A stretch of 64,000 bases of DNA. It comes from Bacillus sp. ISL-45 (GTDB lineage: Bacteria > Bacillota > Bacilli > Bacillales > Cytobacillaceae). Positions 27,222 through 35,643 of the stretch are shown here, in pieces. The stretch spans positions 62,001 to 126,000 of the forward strand of contig NZ_JAGGQQ010000009.1 of the NCBI RefSeq assembly GCF_018613195.1, read 5' to 3'. A model generated the notes under the pieces. The model saw only the letters and a list, made by a program, of their open reading frames with translations. It was not told the origin of the DNA and did no database searches. Each line of letters opens with the position of its first letter. Position 1 is the first letter of the stretch. A program made the position numbers and the translations under genes.

Positions 27222-28721
27222 TTACTGAATCAACCTCATTTTCAACGCTTTGACGGCTGCATCGGTCCGGTTTTTCGCATCGAGTTTTTGGATGATGGCT
27301 GAAATATAGTCACGTACAGTGTAGGAACTGAGGTGGAGTGCGTCAGCAGCTTCATTGATGGAAGCACCTTCGGCAATCAGCTTGAGCACCTCTCGTTCAC
27401 GGATAGTCAGGACGGCACGCTGGACGCCGAAAAGCTGGACGGCATCCTCATAGTACTGGTTCAACAATTCACCGCCATATTGTCCGAATTTGATAAGAGC
27501 GGTCAGGGTCTGGTTGTTGACGGTAAATGATTTGTGTTCTCCGCGGTCAAGCAGTGCAAGACCAATCAGTTTATTTTCAGCAGGAACATAGATTGGCAGG
27601 ACAACCAATGATTTCAGGCAATAATCATGGACGTATTTTACAGGCAAAATTTCAGCTGCATCTTCGATAAAAATTGGTTTGGAATGGCTGAAATGCTTCA
27701 AGTATTTCGTAAGCAGCGGAAATTCGGCAATACTCTCCTTGATGTGCTGCACAGAGCCTGTATTGACGTTATGGGCATGAACGCCGACTCCGCTGTGCTC
27801 CCCGGGGGAATAGATGAACAGGGCGCAGCGTGAAAATGGCAGGTAATCAACCAAGCCCTGGGTAATCATTTTAACAGCTTCCGAAGCGCTTTGGGAACGG
27901 ATCAGCCGCTGCTGGAACAGAAGGGTAGCATCCTTCCACTCAAGTTCACTTTCCAGGTGATTCAGCTTCATTTGTTTCAGATACATTTTTCGAAAAGTTT
28001 CCTTTTGCGCCTCTGTCACAGTCTCCGCTTTATCTTTCACGCAGATTAACAGTGTTTCCGTCAGGCATGGTATCGTGATAATTTGAGGATGTTCCTCTCC
28101 TGGTGACAACAATCTGGAAAGCGCCATTGACAGGTCTGATGCATGCTCAGCTTGAAGCCCCTCGCATATGGTGACCAGCTGTTCATTTACCAAAAGGTCA
28201 TCGGCGCAAACGATTTTGTTTACTTTGCATTGGGATTTTTCATTGCGGATGACCGCAAGCCAGTTACTAGGAACTGCACGCAGGCTCAACATCATCTTCA
28301 GCCATTTATCATCCTGGTATTCCAGCTGCTGCGTCCGCAGGACCTTGTCGAGGATTCTCGTGAAAAAGACCTGTACCGCCTGGTGCTCGAGGAATCCAGC
28401 ATTCCTTTTCTTTAAGACTTTATGAAATAAGTTCTCAACTGCGCTGATCAGAAAGATGGCGTCAAAATCATCGACGAATTCAGGGTGGCGTTTTTGCCAC
28501 CTTAGGACTAATAACTGGATGAAATCATTTGAAGATTCAAAAGTGGTCCGTGAAAGGTTGTTGAAGCCATAGACAATCATGCTCTCAAATTCAGATACAA
28601 GATTATTTTGCCAGGCTTTCATGTCCTTCTTTAAATGTAGCCATTCTTTAAGAAACGGTTTCTCGCATTCTTTTAAAAGAAATAAACCTCTAATGGCCAA
28701 ATCCTCAATCTTATGTTCCAT
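27222..28721 (-). CDS. LuxR-type transcription regulator with GAF-like domain
   Basis: 499 residues. A long helical N-terminal half (1-270) of unknown type is followed by a GAF-like sensor region (about 275-420, with [18 protein letters not shown]) and a C-terminal LuxR HTH (about 432-495: [43 protein letters not shown]). It is divergent from the DUF6230 operon with about 200 bases between starts, so it probably controls that operon. The ligand is unknown. Confidence 0.85.
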   Translation of the reverse strand: MEHKIEDLAIRGLFLLKECEKPFLKEWLHLKKDMKAWQNNLVSEFESMIVYGFNNLSRTTFESSNDFIQLLVLRWQKRHPEFVDDFDAIFLISAVENLFHKVLKKRNAGFLEHQAVQVFFTRILDKVLRTQQLEYQDDKWLKMMLSLRAVPSNWLAVIRNEKSQCKVNKIVCADDLLVNEQLVTICEGLQAEHASDLSMALSRLLSPGEEHPQIITIPCLTETLLICVKDKAETVTEAQKETFRKMYLKQMKLNHLESELEWKDATLLFQQRLIRSQSASEAVKMITQGLVDYLPFSRCALFIYSPGEHSGVGVHAHNVNTGSVQHIKESIAEFPLLTKYLKHFSHSKPIFIEDAAEILPVKYVHDYCLKSLVVLPIYVPAENKLIGLALLDRGEHKSFTVNNQTLTALIKFGQYGGELLNQYYEDAVQLFGVQRAVLTIREREVLKLIAEGASINEAADALHLSSYTVRDYISAIIQKLDAKNRTDAAVKALKMRLIQ

Positions 28722-28928
28722 CAGGCAACCTCACTCTCAAATTCTGGTAAAATAACATTCGTTTAAAAATTCAGAATTATGTCTGTCGCTTCTTTATACC
28801 CCGACACTTAACGGGGTTAACAAGTTGTTAACGATTTTTTTCGGAGTTGTAGGCTTGATTTTTCGGGGATATGTTATTAACAAGAATTAATTTTGAATTT
28901 TAAAAATATTTTAATGGAGGTGGCTTCC

Positions 28929-29501
28929 TTGAACGGAGCTGTCGTAATGGAAAGCAAGACGAATAAGAAGGTTTTTTGGGGTGCGCTGGCAGCTGGACTT
29001 CTTGCGCTTGGAATCTTACTGGTGTCGTTCGGTGTATCAGGTGTAGCATATGCAGTCCCGATTGCGGGTGTAGGAGATTTTTATGTTGAGTTCGATAAGC
29101 TTGAAGGTGAAGGCTACAAGTTCTACCCAAAACTTGGTGAAACGAGCAGTTCAGACGCCGCGCCACAAGGTACCAATATCATTAAAACCCTGACTATCGA
29201 CAATCTGCAATTATACAAGGATTTTCAGGTTGGCGGAGACTGGATCCGCGTTAAAATCCAGGCATCGAAACCTGTACAGATTTCAGGACTTCAGCATGAT
29301 GCTGGCTTGATTGAAGCAAATGCCAAGTTCCAAAACCTTGTGCTAGAAGAAAATAACAGCACGGACTGGACAAAGCAATTCCAGCAAACATCGAGCACCA
29401 TTATCCTGGAAAATGCCAAATTGAAGACTCATTACTTATTCCAGGAAACGATCAATATGGCTGGCATGAAATTGACGGTGAAAAAAATCGATAAGAAATA
29501 A
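28929..29501 (+). CDS. DUF6230 family exported protein
   Basis: 190 residues from TTG 28929 with GGAGGTGG seven bases upstream. One N-terminal hydrophobic helix (about 15-42: VFWGALAAGLLALGILLVSFGVSGVAYA), then a beta-rich extracellular domain with FYVEFDKLEGEGYKFYP and IIKTLTIDNLQLYKDF. DUF6230 genes paired with DUF6114 are familiar from actinobacteria. First gene of a three-gene operon. Function unknown; surface or lipid-binding roles are possible. Confidence 0.7.
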   Translation: MNGAVVMESKTNKKVFWGALAAGLLALGILLVSFGVSGVAYAVPIAGVGDFYVEFDKLEGEGYKFYPKLGETSSSDAAPQGTNIIKTLTIDNLQLYKDFQVGGDWIRVKIQASKPVQISGLQHDAGLIEANAKFQNLVLEENNSTDWTKQFQQTSSTIILENAKLKTHYLFQETINMAGMKLTVKKIDKK

Positions 29502-29515
29502 TCGAGGTGACAGGC

Positions 29516-29908
29516 ATGGTTTTTAAAAAATGGAGGCACACGAGGCCTTTTTTTGGAGCAATTTTGACCGTGTTAAGCGGACTGATGATTTTATGGGTAC
29601 CATTGAATCTTTATCTAAGCACCTTTCTTCCAGGATCGGTAGCCGTCATCGGCTTGTTGTTTGGCGGCCTGATCACACTGATGGGACTGATGTCCTTCTT
29701 TTTGCCGAGTGCCTCTAAAGCGCTGGGCATCATCGTCATCTTTTTATCCATAATATCGGTCATCGGCGCTCTGGGCGGCTTCCTTTTTGGAACGATATTC
29801 GGTATCATCGGCGGGGCCTTGCTGACAGCATGGCGGATGGTGCCTGCGGAAGAGTCGGCAGGAGCACCTGTCGCGAATGCCGCTGCGCAGCCAGCCAAAA
29901 CGGGATAA
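29516..29908 (+). CDS. DUF6114 membrane protein
   Basis: 130 residues from ATG 29516 (GAGGTGA ribosome site). Four hydrophobic segments (about 12-30, 38-58, 65-82, 85-108), starting KKWRHTRPFFGAILTVLSGLMILWVPL, the conserved DUF6114 opening. It sits 14 bases after the DUF6230 gene, the same pairing as in actinobacteria. Likely a membrane partner of the exported protein. Confidence 0.72.
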   Translation: MVFKKWRHTRPFFGAILTVLSGLMILWVPLNLYLSTFLPGSVAVIGLLFGGLITLMGLMSFFLPSASKALGIIVIFLSIISVIGALGGFLFGTIFGIIGGALLTAWRMVPAEESAGAPVANAAAQPAKTG

Positions 29909-29920
29909 AGGGGAGAAGAA

Positions 29921-31159
29921 ATGAAGAATCGTATATTTTTAGTAGTGATGTGCCTTCAGCTAGCTGCATTGTCATTCTTCCCTTTTATTGAAAAAACGAA
30001 TGCAGCAGGCACTGATGCAGAGGGATTTATAATCCAGGCTGATCGAGTTGTTGGCGAAAATATGAAAGCGATGATTATCGCCGGCGAGACCTCCGGCTCA
30101 AGTGCCAGGCCAATGCTGCGGATCACCTACGACTCAGCAAAGATTTACGGCATGAGGCTGACAAAACAGTTCAAGACTTCGGGAGGGACGGTTAGCCTCA
30201 CAATGAAAGCAAGCGGCCCTGTTCATATTAAAGGGATGCAGGTCGATGCCAGCGCCATTTCATTCCAGGGAGCATGCGTGCACGCGGCAAAAATCATTCC
30301 GAATGCGGCTCTTGAAGGCGTGACGATGGTCGCCCATTCCATGAATGCAGCCAACAGCAGCCTCGACCAGTTAAAACTCCAAACAGTAAATGGTGATGGC
30401 GGAGTACAAAAGCCAGGCAAATTGGAAATTTTACAGGAGCTTGGGGCAATGCCTTTTGGACAGATGAAGAAGGAAATCGAGAAAATCACCAGCGGCCAGC
30501 TTCCGCTAACTTGCGAAGGTGCTACTGAGGATGAAGTGGAGGAAATAATAGGGGGGGTTACCGAGCCAATCGATGACTTGCTTGATGAAGTAACGGACCC
30601 GCTCGATGAAACAATCGGCAAAGTGACGGATCCGCTTGCTGACACAATTGGCAAAGTGACCGATCCCCTCAAGGATACAATCGGAAAGGTGACAGACCCG
30701 CTAAAAGGGGTGAGCGATCCACTGAAAGACACAGTTGATAAGGTAGTAACTCCTGTTGAAGAGACAGTCGGCAAAGTGACCGAACCTGTAAATGAGATCG
30801 CCAAGGATACGACGGACACGGCAAAAAAAGTGACAGAGCCTGTGGCTGAGCCGGTGAAGGAGACCGTGGATGAAACAGCCAAAACAGCGTGCGAAAAGCT
30901 GGAGGCGGCAAATGGCGAGATCACAAAAGAGCTGGCCTTGGAATTGATCGATAAGGCGCTGGCCGAAAACAAAATGCTAGATGAATTATGCCCGACAGAC
31001 GCAACGTTGACAGATCAGCTTGAAAAATGGTCAGAAGGGCTTCTTGATTCTCTCGGACTTCTGTCACTTCTCGGATTGAAGCCAAGCGAGGAAGAACAGC
31101 TGAAGAAGATGAGGGAGGCTATTTTAAAAGAGCCTGATGGTTCTATAATTGATTTCTAA
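29921..31159 (+). CDS. Secreted protein with DUF6230-like N-terminal part and 11-residue helical repeats
   Basis: 412 residues. A signal peptide (1-26, ending TNA) is followed by a domain (30-145) that resembles the DUF6230 product in pattern (FIIQADRVVGENMKAMI, GPVHIKGMQVDASAISF). A repeat region of about 100 residues has units of the kind TDPLxDTIGKV every 11 residues, typical of hendecad coiled coils. A C-terminal helical domain (315-412) ends the chain. Four cysteines are spread through it. Third gene of the operon, followed by a terminator. Confidence 0.65.
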   Translation: MKNRIFLVVMCLQLAALSFFPFIEKTNAAGTDAEGFIIQADRVVGENMKAMIIAGETSGSSARPMLRITYDSAKIYGMRLTKQFKTSGGTVSLTMKASGPVHIKGMQVDASAISFQGACVHAAKIIPNAALEGVTMVAHSMNAANSSLDQLKLQTVNGDGGVQKPGKLEILQELGAMPFGQMKKEIEKITSGQLPLTCEGATEDEVEEIIGGVTEPIDDLLDEVTDPLDETIGKVTDPLADTIGKVTDPLKDTIGKVTDPLKGVSDPLKDTVDKVVTPVEETVGKVTEPVNEIAKDTTDTAKKVTEPVAEPVKETVDETAKTACEKLEAANGEITKELALELIDKALAENKMLDELCPTDATLTDQLEKWSEGLLDSLGLLSLLGLKPSEEEQLKKMREAILKEPDGSIIDF

Positions 31160-31171
31160 CTTTTACACAGC

Positions 31172-31202
31172 AAAGGCAGAGGATGGCTCCTCTGCCTTTT
31201 TA
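31172..31202. terminator. Terminator between the DUF6230 operon and acyP
   Basis: AAAGGCAGAGG / CCTCTGCCTTTTT. Confidence 0.9.
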
Positions 31203-31472
31203 ATATTTTATTGCGAATGACTTATAGGTTTCGGTTTTCTCTGTTTCGTTCACTTCAATATGGTCAACAGTGGAGAAAGGATTGCCCCTCCGTACTTCAT
31301 CGATGAACTTTTCAAGGTCAGGTCTGGAACCAGAAGCAAGGATTTCAACGCCGCCCTCCTGCAGGTTCTTCACCCAGCCAGTAATGCCAAACTGGATCGC
31401 CTTCATTTGAGTATAATACCGATACCCCACACCCTGAACCTCACCCGTCACAATAATTTGTAATTGGATCAA
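31200..31472 (-). CDS. acyP: Acylphosphatase
   Basis: 90 residues from TTG 31472 (GGGGG upstream); the longer frame has no ribosome site. The signature GEVQGVGYRYYT holds the catalytic Arg at about 18, and GWVKNLQEGGVE holds the Asn at about 36. It hydrolyses carboxyl-phosphate bonds such as acetyl phosphate. Cytosolic. Confidence 0.95.
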   Translation of the reverse strand: MIQLQIIVTGEVQGVGYRYYTQMKAIQFGITGWVKNLQEGGVEILASGSRPDLEKFIDEVRRGNPFSTVDHIEVNETEKTETYKSFAIKY

Positions 31473-31686
31473 GACGTCGCCCCCAGATAACAAATAGGTT
31501 AACAATATATCTAATGTTATATGTAATGATTGCTTGGTAACTTCATTATAGCACAGTGATATCTGGTGCATAAGGGAAAAGGAAGTTTATATTTTGGTTA
31601 ATGTAGTTTCGAAACGAACTAGCAGGCAGCAGAAACTGGGCAAGTAAGGAGAAGGGGTGGATATGGTGGCAGAGTTAATTCTGGAC

Positions 31687-31895
31687 TAAGACAGGATTGG
31701 TTGCAAAAGCAGAAAAGCTGTCAAGAAAACGAAGGAATTAAGACAGGTTTGAGTGCGAAAGCAGAAAAGCTGTCAAGAAAACGAAGGAATTAAGACAGGT
31801 TTGAGGAGGTTAGAGTAAAAGTTGTCAGAAGTAAAGCCAAGTTCGGGCGGGTTGGAGAGGAAGAGAGCAAGAGCTGTCAGGAGCAGGTCTCACTT
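31687..31895. repeat. Repeat array D: 52-bp units built of 26-bp half units
   Basis: TAAGACAGG occurs at 31687, 31739 and 31791. The segment GCAGAAAAGCTGTCAAGAAA and its surroundings are identical in the first two units, and two more diverge up to about 31890. GACAG and CTGTC alternate about every 26 bases, making inverted pairs. It fills most of the 504-bp gap 31473-31976, in which I see no gene. Confidence 0.85.
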
Positions 31896-31925
31896 CTGTA
31901 ATTGAGATTTCCCGAACACGTAAAA

Positions 31926-31965
31926 AACAGCCGAACAGAGTGAAATGTCCGGCTGTTTGCTTATA
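31926..31965 (-). terminator. Terminator after the M29 aminopeptidase gene
   Basis: AAACAGCCGGAC...GTTCGGCTGTTTTTT on the minus strand, just after the stop codon. Confidence 0.85.
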
Positions 31966-31976
31966 CATTTCCAATC

Positions 31977-33209
31977 TTACAAAGCCCAGTCTCCATTGCG
32001 GAACACTGGCTCAGCAGATCCATCTGCTGTGATGCCGTCGATGTCCATTTTATCGGAACCGATCATGAAGTCTACGTGCGTGATGCTTTCGTTCAGGCCG
32101 TTTTCAGCCAGTTCTTCTGAAGACATCGTCTTGCCGCCTTCTACGCAGAATGCGTAAGCACTTCCGATTGCGAAGTGGTTTGACGCGTTTTCATCAAACA
32201 ATGTGTTGAAGAATAATACATTTGATTGAGAAATCGGCGAGTTGAATGGTACAAGGGCAACCTCACCAAGATAGTGTGAACCTTCATCAGTCGCCACGAG
32301 CTGCTTCAGGATTTCTTCGCCTTCTTCTGCTTCAACGCCGACGATTTTTCCATTTTCAAAAGTGAGCTTAAAGTTGTCGATGATGTTTCCCCCGTAGCTA
32401 AGCGGCTTAGTGCTTGAAACATACCCGTTCACGCCAGTTTTTAACGGAACTGAGAAGACTTCTTCAGTTGGCATGTTGGCCATGAACTCGTTGCCTTGCT
32501 CGTTCACGCTGCCAGCGCCAACCCAGATATGCTTTTCTGGAAGCTCGACTGTCAGGTCTGTACCTGGTGCTTTATAGTGAAGCTTCTTGTAACGCTTGCT
32601 GTTCAGGTAATCAACCTTTTTATGAAGAGAAGCATCATGATCTTTCCATGCAGCAACCGGATCTTGTGTATCCACACGGACTGCTTTGAAAATTGCATCC
32701 CAAAGCTTCTGCACAGCTGTTTCCGCAGTTTCCTCAGGGAACACCATTTTTGCCCATCCTTCAGAAGGAGCGGCAATGACTGTCCAGCTTACTTTATCGG
32801 ACTGTATGTATTTACGGTATTTTGAAAGTGCGGTACCAGCGGCTTTTTGGAAGTTGGCGATGCGCTCAGACTTCACACCTTTCAATAAGTCAGGACTAGA
32901 AGAAACGATTGACATGAAAGCAGCGCCGTTCTCTGCAAGGTCTTCTACTTCGCGTGCGCGCCATTCAGGATATTCCGCAAACGCCTCATCTGGTGCAAGG
33001 TCGTACTTCGTCCTGTTCACAACATCATCATTCCAGTTTACTACAACATTTTTAGCGCCGGCTTCGTACGCTTTTTTCACAACAAGACGGACAAACTCTG
33101 CAGAGTCAATCGTTGTATTGATGACAAGCGTTTGGTCCTTCTGGATGTTAACGCCAACCTTGACAGCAAGGTCAGCATATTTTTCTAAATTGGTTTGAAA
33201 GTCACTCAT
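31977..33209 (-). CDS. ampS: M29 family aminopeptidase (AmpS/PepS type)
   Basis: 410 residues, the family length. The chain starts MSDFQTNLEKYADLAVKVGVN, with VNEQGNEFMANMPTEEVF and GEVALVPFNSPISQSNVLFFNTLFDENASNHFAIGSAY containing the Glu/His/Asp metal ligands of M29. It is a cytosolic cobalt/zinc aminopeptidase in peptide turnover. AAAGGAG sets the ATG. It is a single-gene unit. Confidence 0.93.
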   Translation of the reverse strand: MSDFQTNLEKYADLAVKVGVNIQKDQTLVINTTIDSAEFVRLVVKKAYEAGAKNVVVNWNDDVVNRTKYDLAPDEAFAEYPEWRAREVEDLAENGAAFMSIVSSSPDLLKGVKSERIANFQKAAGTALSKYRKYIQSDKVSWTVIAAPSEGWAKMVFPEETAETAVQKLWDAIFKAVRVDTQDPVAAWKDHDASLHKKVDYLNSKRYKKLHYKAPGTDLTVELPEKHIWVGAGSVNEQGNEFMANMPTEEVFSVPLKTGVNGYVSSTKPLSYGGNIIDNFKLTFENGKIVGVEAEEGEEILKQLVATDEGSHYLGEVALVPFNSPISQSNVLFFNTLFDENASNHFAIGSAYAFCVEGGKTMSSEELAENGLNESITHVDFMIGSDKMDIDGITADGSAEPVFRNGDWAL

Positions 33210-33271
33210 TTATTTCGCTCCTTTTCTGAATCTTCTTTTACATTGTAACGATTTTATAGGAAAAAAGAAAC

Positions 33272-33289
33272 TTAAGTCATTCGACTTAA
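33272..33289. promoter_or_regulatory. Perfect palindrome between ampS and the 4-TM gene
   Basis: TTAAGTC ATTC GACTTAA lies about 63 bases before the ampS start and 132 before the divergent gene. A second inverted repeat GCTAG/CTAGC lies near 33337-33355. Candidate operator, factor unknown. Confidence 0.35.
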
Positions 33290-33420
33290 CTAGACATTAT
33301 AGCGCCGTAAATGGACGCTCTTTACCTGTCTAAAATTGCTAGCCTATCAAACTAGCATCAAGGCAGCAGCGTAGGGTAAAATAGAGCGGTATAAAAAGGG
33401 GTATAGGAGGTTACTAAGAG

Positions 33421-33816
33421 ATGAAATTTGATGTAGTTTTATTGCGGTTATCAGCGATCTATGCTTTCATTGGTGCATTCCTCGGTTCGCATATGGCTGG
33501 TGCCGGCAGTTATGCCATCCGCCCGGTCCATGCACATATACTGGTTGTTGGCTGGCTTAGTCTGTTTGCTTTCTCAAGTTACTACCGTTCTTATGTCGTG
33601 CCCAGAACTTCAAAAATAGCATTATTTCATGTCTGGACAGCAATCATTGGGAGCTTCGGCTTGACTCTGGGCATGTGGCTTTATAACGTGAAACCATTCC
33701 CGCTGCCAGAAACTTTCACCATGGTGTTTTATATCGTCGGCGGATCCACTTTGCTTCTCAGCTTCCTGCTATTTGTGTTCATGACCTTTAAATATAGCGA
33801 GGCAAAGGTGAAATAA
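33421..33816 (+). CDS. Four-helix membrane protein resembling part of heme-copper oxidase subunit I
   Basis: 131 residues, TATAGGAGG ribosome site. Four hydrophobic helices (about 8-28, 38-56, 68-86, 98-122). Helix 2 carries RPVHAHILVVGWLSLF; a His-x-His followed by GW recalls the heme-binding helix of NorB/cbb3-type oxidases. It is far shorter than the 12-helix subunit. A heme or sensing role is inference. Confidence 0.55.
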   Translation: MKFDVVLLRLSAIYAFIGAFLGSHMAGAGSYAIRPVHAHILVVGWLSLFAFSSYYRSYVVPRTSKIALFHVWTAIIGSFGLTLGMWLYNVKPFPLPETFTMVFYIVGGSTLLLSFLLFVFMTFKYSEAKVK

Positions 33817-33822
33817 TAAATA

Positions 33823-33859
33823 AAAATCCATGCAGCATCCGCTTCTGCATGGATTTTTT
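33823..33859 (+). terminator. Terminator after the four-helix protein gene
   Basis: AAATCCATGCAG / TCTGCATGGATTTTTT. Confidence 0.9.
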
Positions 33860-33913
33860 ATGTGTTTGGAATTTTTAATAGACTTCATCATCCTATGTTT
33901 GTACTTTCTAATT

Positions 33914-34015
33914 GATATATTGGCTAAAATCCAAATATATCGACCACTTTTTGCGATATATCAGCTAAAATCTAAATATATCGACCAACTTACTAATTCA
34001 TTCATACTAAAATCC
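33914..34015. repeat. Repeat array C: ATATATCGACCA / ATATATCAGCTAAAATC units, 20-21 bp period
   Basis: GATATATTGGCTAAAATCCAA, ATATATCGACCACTTTTTGC, GATATATCAGCTAAAATCTA and ATATATCGACCAACTTACTA follow each other at 20-21 bases, two alternating unit types. It lies between two convergent genes and continues in degenerate form to the MFS stop codon. Confidence 0.75.
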
Positions 34016-34038
34016 GTATTTCAATTTAATAATTTCGC

Positions 34039-35307
34039 TCAAACACCGGCAGCCTTCTTACTGTCATACATCCGGAACATCACCCAGAACAGTACCGCGC
34101 TCAAAAAGGCGAGAATGCTGAGGATGGTGAACGTCCAGCCGTAACCGATCCAGACAGTGAGCGGGATGCTGATCGGTGCAATCGTCCTGCCTATCGTATA
34201 TCGCAATGAAGCGGCGGCAAAATACTGGCCGCGCATTTGTTCAGGTGCCAGGTTGGAAATGAAGGTTTGCTGCAGCCCGGCTGTCATCAGCTCAGCCAAC
34301 GTGAACACAGCCATTGCTGCAATTAAGCCCCAAATCCAATTTGTCGCACCGAACATCAAAATCGCCACAGCATAAATGAGCGAGGACAATACAAACACGT
34401 TTCGTTCGCGGAAACGGGTCACCCATCTTGTTACAACGACAGTAAAGAGGGCTACCAGCAAGCCATTTTCAGAAAGAATCACTCCGAAAGCCTGCTCGCC
34501 ATTGACGGTGAATACCTTGCTGCCAAGTTCAAGCACGGTTTGATTATGCACTGTATCCTTTGTGTAAACAGGGAATAGCAAATCAAGCTGCATGAATGTT
34601 TGCGCCGCTAAAATCCCTGCGATAATGAACATGAGAAAAACCTTATCCTGGATAATGACCTTGTAATCAGCGATCTGCTCTTTAAGGAAGTCATACCATT
34701 TCCCATTTTCCGCACGTGCCTGCCTTGCTGAAGCAGGTACTGTTTCACGCGTCCATTTTGCGAGGACTAGCGCAAGCAGGATGGAGATGATTGCGACCGC
34801 TATCATTAATTCAAACCGGTACTTGACATAAAAAATGGCTCCGAGAATCGGGCCGACAACAACAGCAATATTGATCTGCGTATAAAAAATCGCGAATACA
34901 CTGCTGCGGTCTTTTTCAGGGACCACGTCCGCAACCATCGCCTGGCTGGCCGGCCAGTAAATAGAGCCGAACATCCCGACGAGCGTAAAGCAGATGAACC
35001 CGAGCAGCGGCGAGGTGAACCATGGTGAAACCGCATAGGCAAAAACAAGAAAGGCAATTCCCTGGCCAAAAGCTGAAATCACCATCATCCGTTTGCGCCC
35101 GAACCGGTCGGCGGTATACCCGCCCATCAAATTGGCGAATACCGAAAAGACCTGGGATAAGACGAGCAGGAAGCCCGCGTTGCCCTTCCCGAAACTTTCC
35201 GCAAAATAAATCGTTAAAAACGGGAAAAACATCCAAAATGTTATATTCATTAAAGCCTCGCCAAACAAGCGAATCTTCAAGTTTCGATCCCAATCCCTAA
35301 TCCTCAT
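34039..35307 (-). CDS. MFS transporter, probable drug/metabolite exporter
   Basis: 422 residues from ATG 35307 (AAAGGAG eight bases upstream); the longer frame runs into the MITE-like element. Twelve predicted helices, motif A GGYTADRFGRKRMM after helix 2, and an inserted soluble segment in the large extracellular loop (DTVHNQTVLELGSKVFTVNGEQAFG). Proton-driven export is expected from the family. Substrate unknown. Confidence 0.85.
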   Translation of the reverse strand: MRIRDWDRNLKIRLFGEALMNITFWMFFPFLTIYFAESFGKGNAGFLLVLSQVFSVFANLMGGYTADRFGRKRMMVISAFGQGIAFLVFAYAVSPWFTSPLLGFICFTLVGMFGSIYWPASQAMVADVVPEKDRSSVFAIFYTQINIAVVVGPILGAIFYVKYRFELMIAVAIISILLALVLAKWTRETVPASARQARAENGKWYDFLKEQIADYKVIIQDKVFLMFIIAGILAAQTFMQLDLLFPVYTKDTVHNQTVLELGSKVFTVNGEQAFGVILSENGLLVALFTVVVTRWVTRFRERNVFVLSSLIYAVAILMFGATNWIWGLIAAMAVFTLAELMTAGLQQTFISNLAPEQMRGQYFAAASLRYTIGRTIAPISIPLTVWIGYGWTFTILSILAFLSAVLFWVMFRMYDSKKAAGV

Positions 35308-35329
35308 GATGTTACTCCTTTTATCTAAA

Positions 35330-35505
35330 AGCTGTTTTCGCATTGAGTGTTGCTTTACGTACATATACTAAAATCTCGCTAAAAAAGGTGTCGGGGCTCT
35401 TTCCGAGGAGACCTCTGAATCAAGATTGCTTTAGTACTCGTAAAAACCAGGTGCCGGTTTTTACTTTTGGTTGAGAGAGCAACAAGGTTTGCGAAAAGAG
35501 CCTAT
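35330..35505. repeat. MITE-like element, copy 3
   Basis: Left end TTTTCGCATTGAGTGTTGCTTT, right end AGAGCAACAAGGTTTGCGAAAA in inverted orientation, internal hairpin GTAAAAACC/GGTTTTTAC at 35440-35464. Same length (about 176 bp) and plan as copy 1, and like it placed just upstream of a leftward membrane-protein gene. Confidence 0.7.
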
Positions 35506-35597
35506 ATCTTTGAATGACAACCAACGAATATCATACTACTCCCAAGGAATTTTTTACAAGTTTAATCTTCAATAGTTTGCGTTTAACATGCTATCGA

Positions 35598-35624
35598 TTA
35601 AAAAAAGCGGCACGAGGGCCGCTT
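35598..35624 (-). terminator. Terminator after topB
   Basis: GCGGCCCTCGTGCCGC followed by TTTTTTT on the minus strand. Confidence 0.88.
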
Positions 35625-35643
35625 TGGGTATTACTATAGAGTT

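Noticed and set aside
30223-30972. 249-codon Ser/Val-rich minus-strand ORF
   Set aside because: It is the antisense shadow of the coiled-coil repeats in the 412-residue secreted protein.
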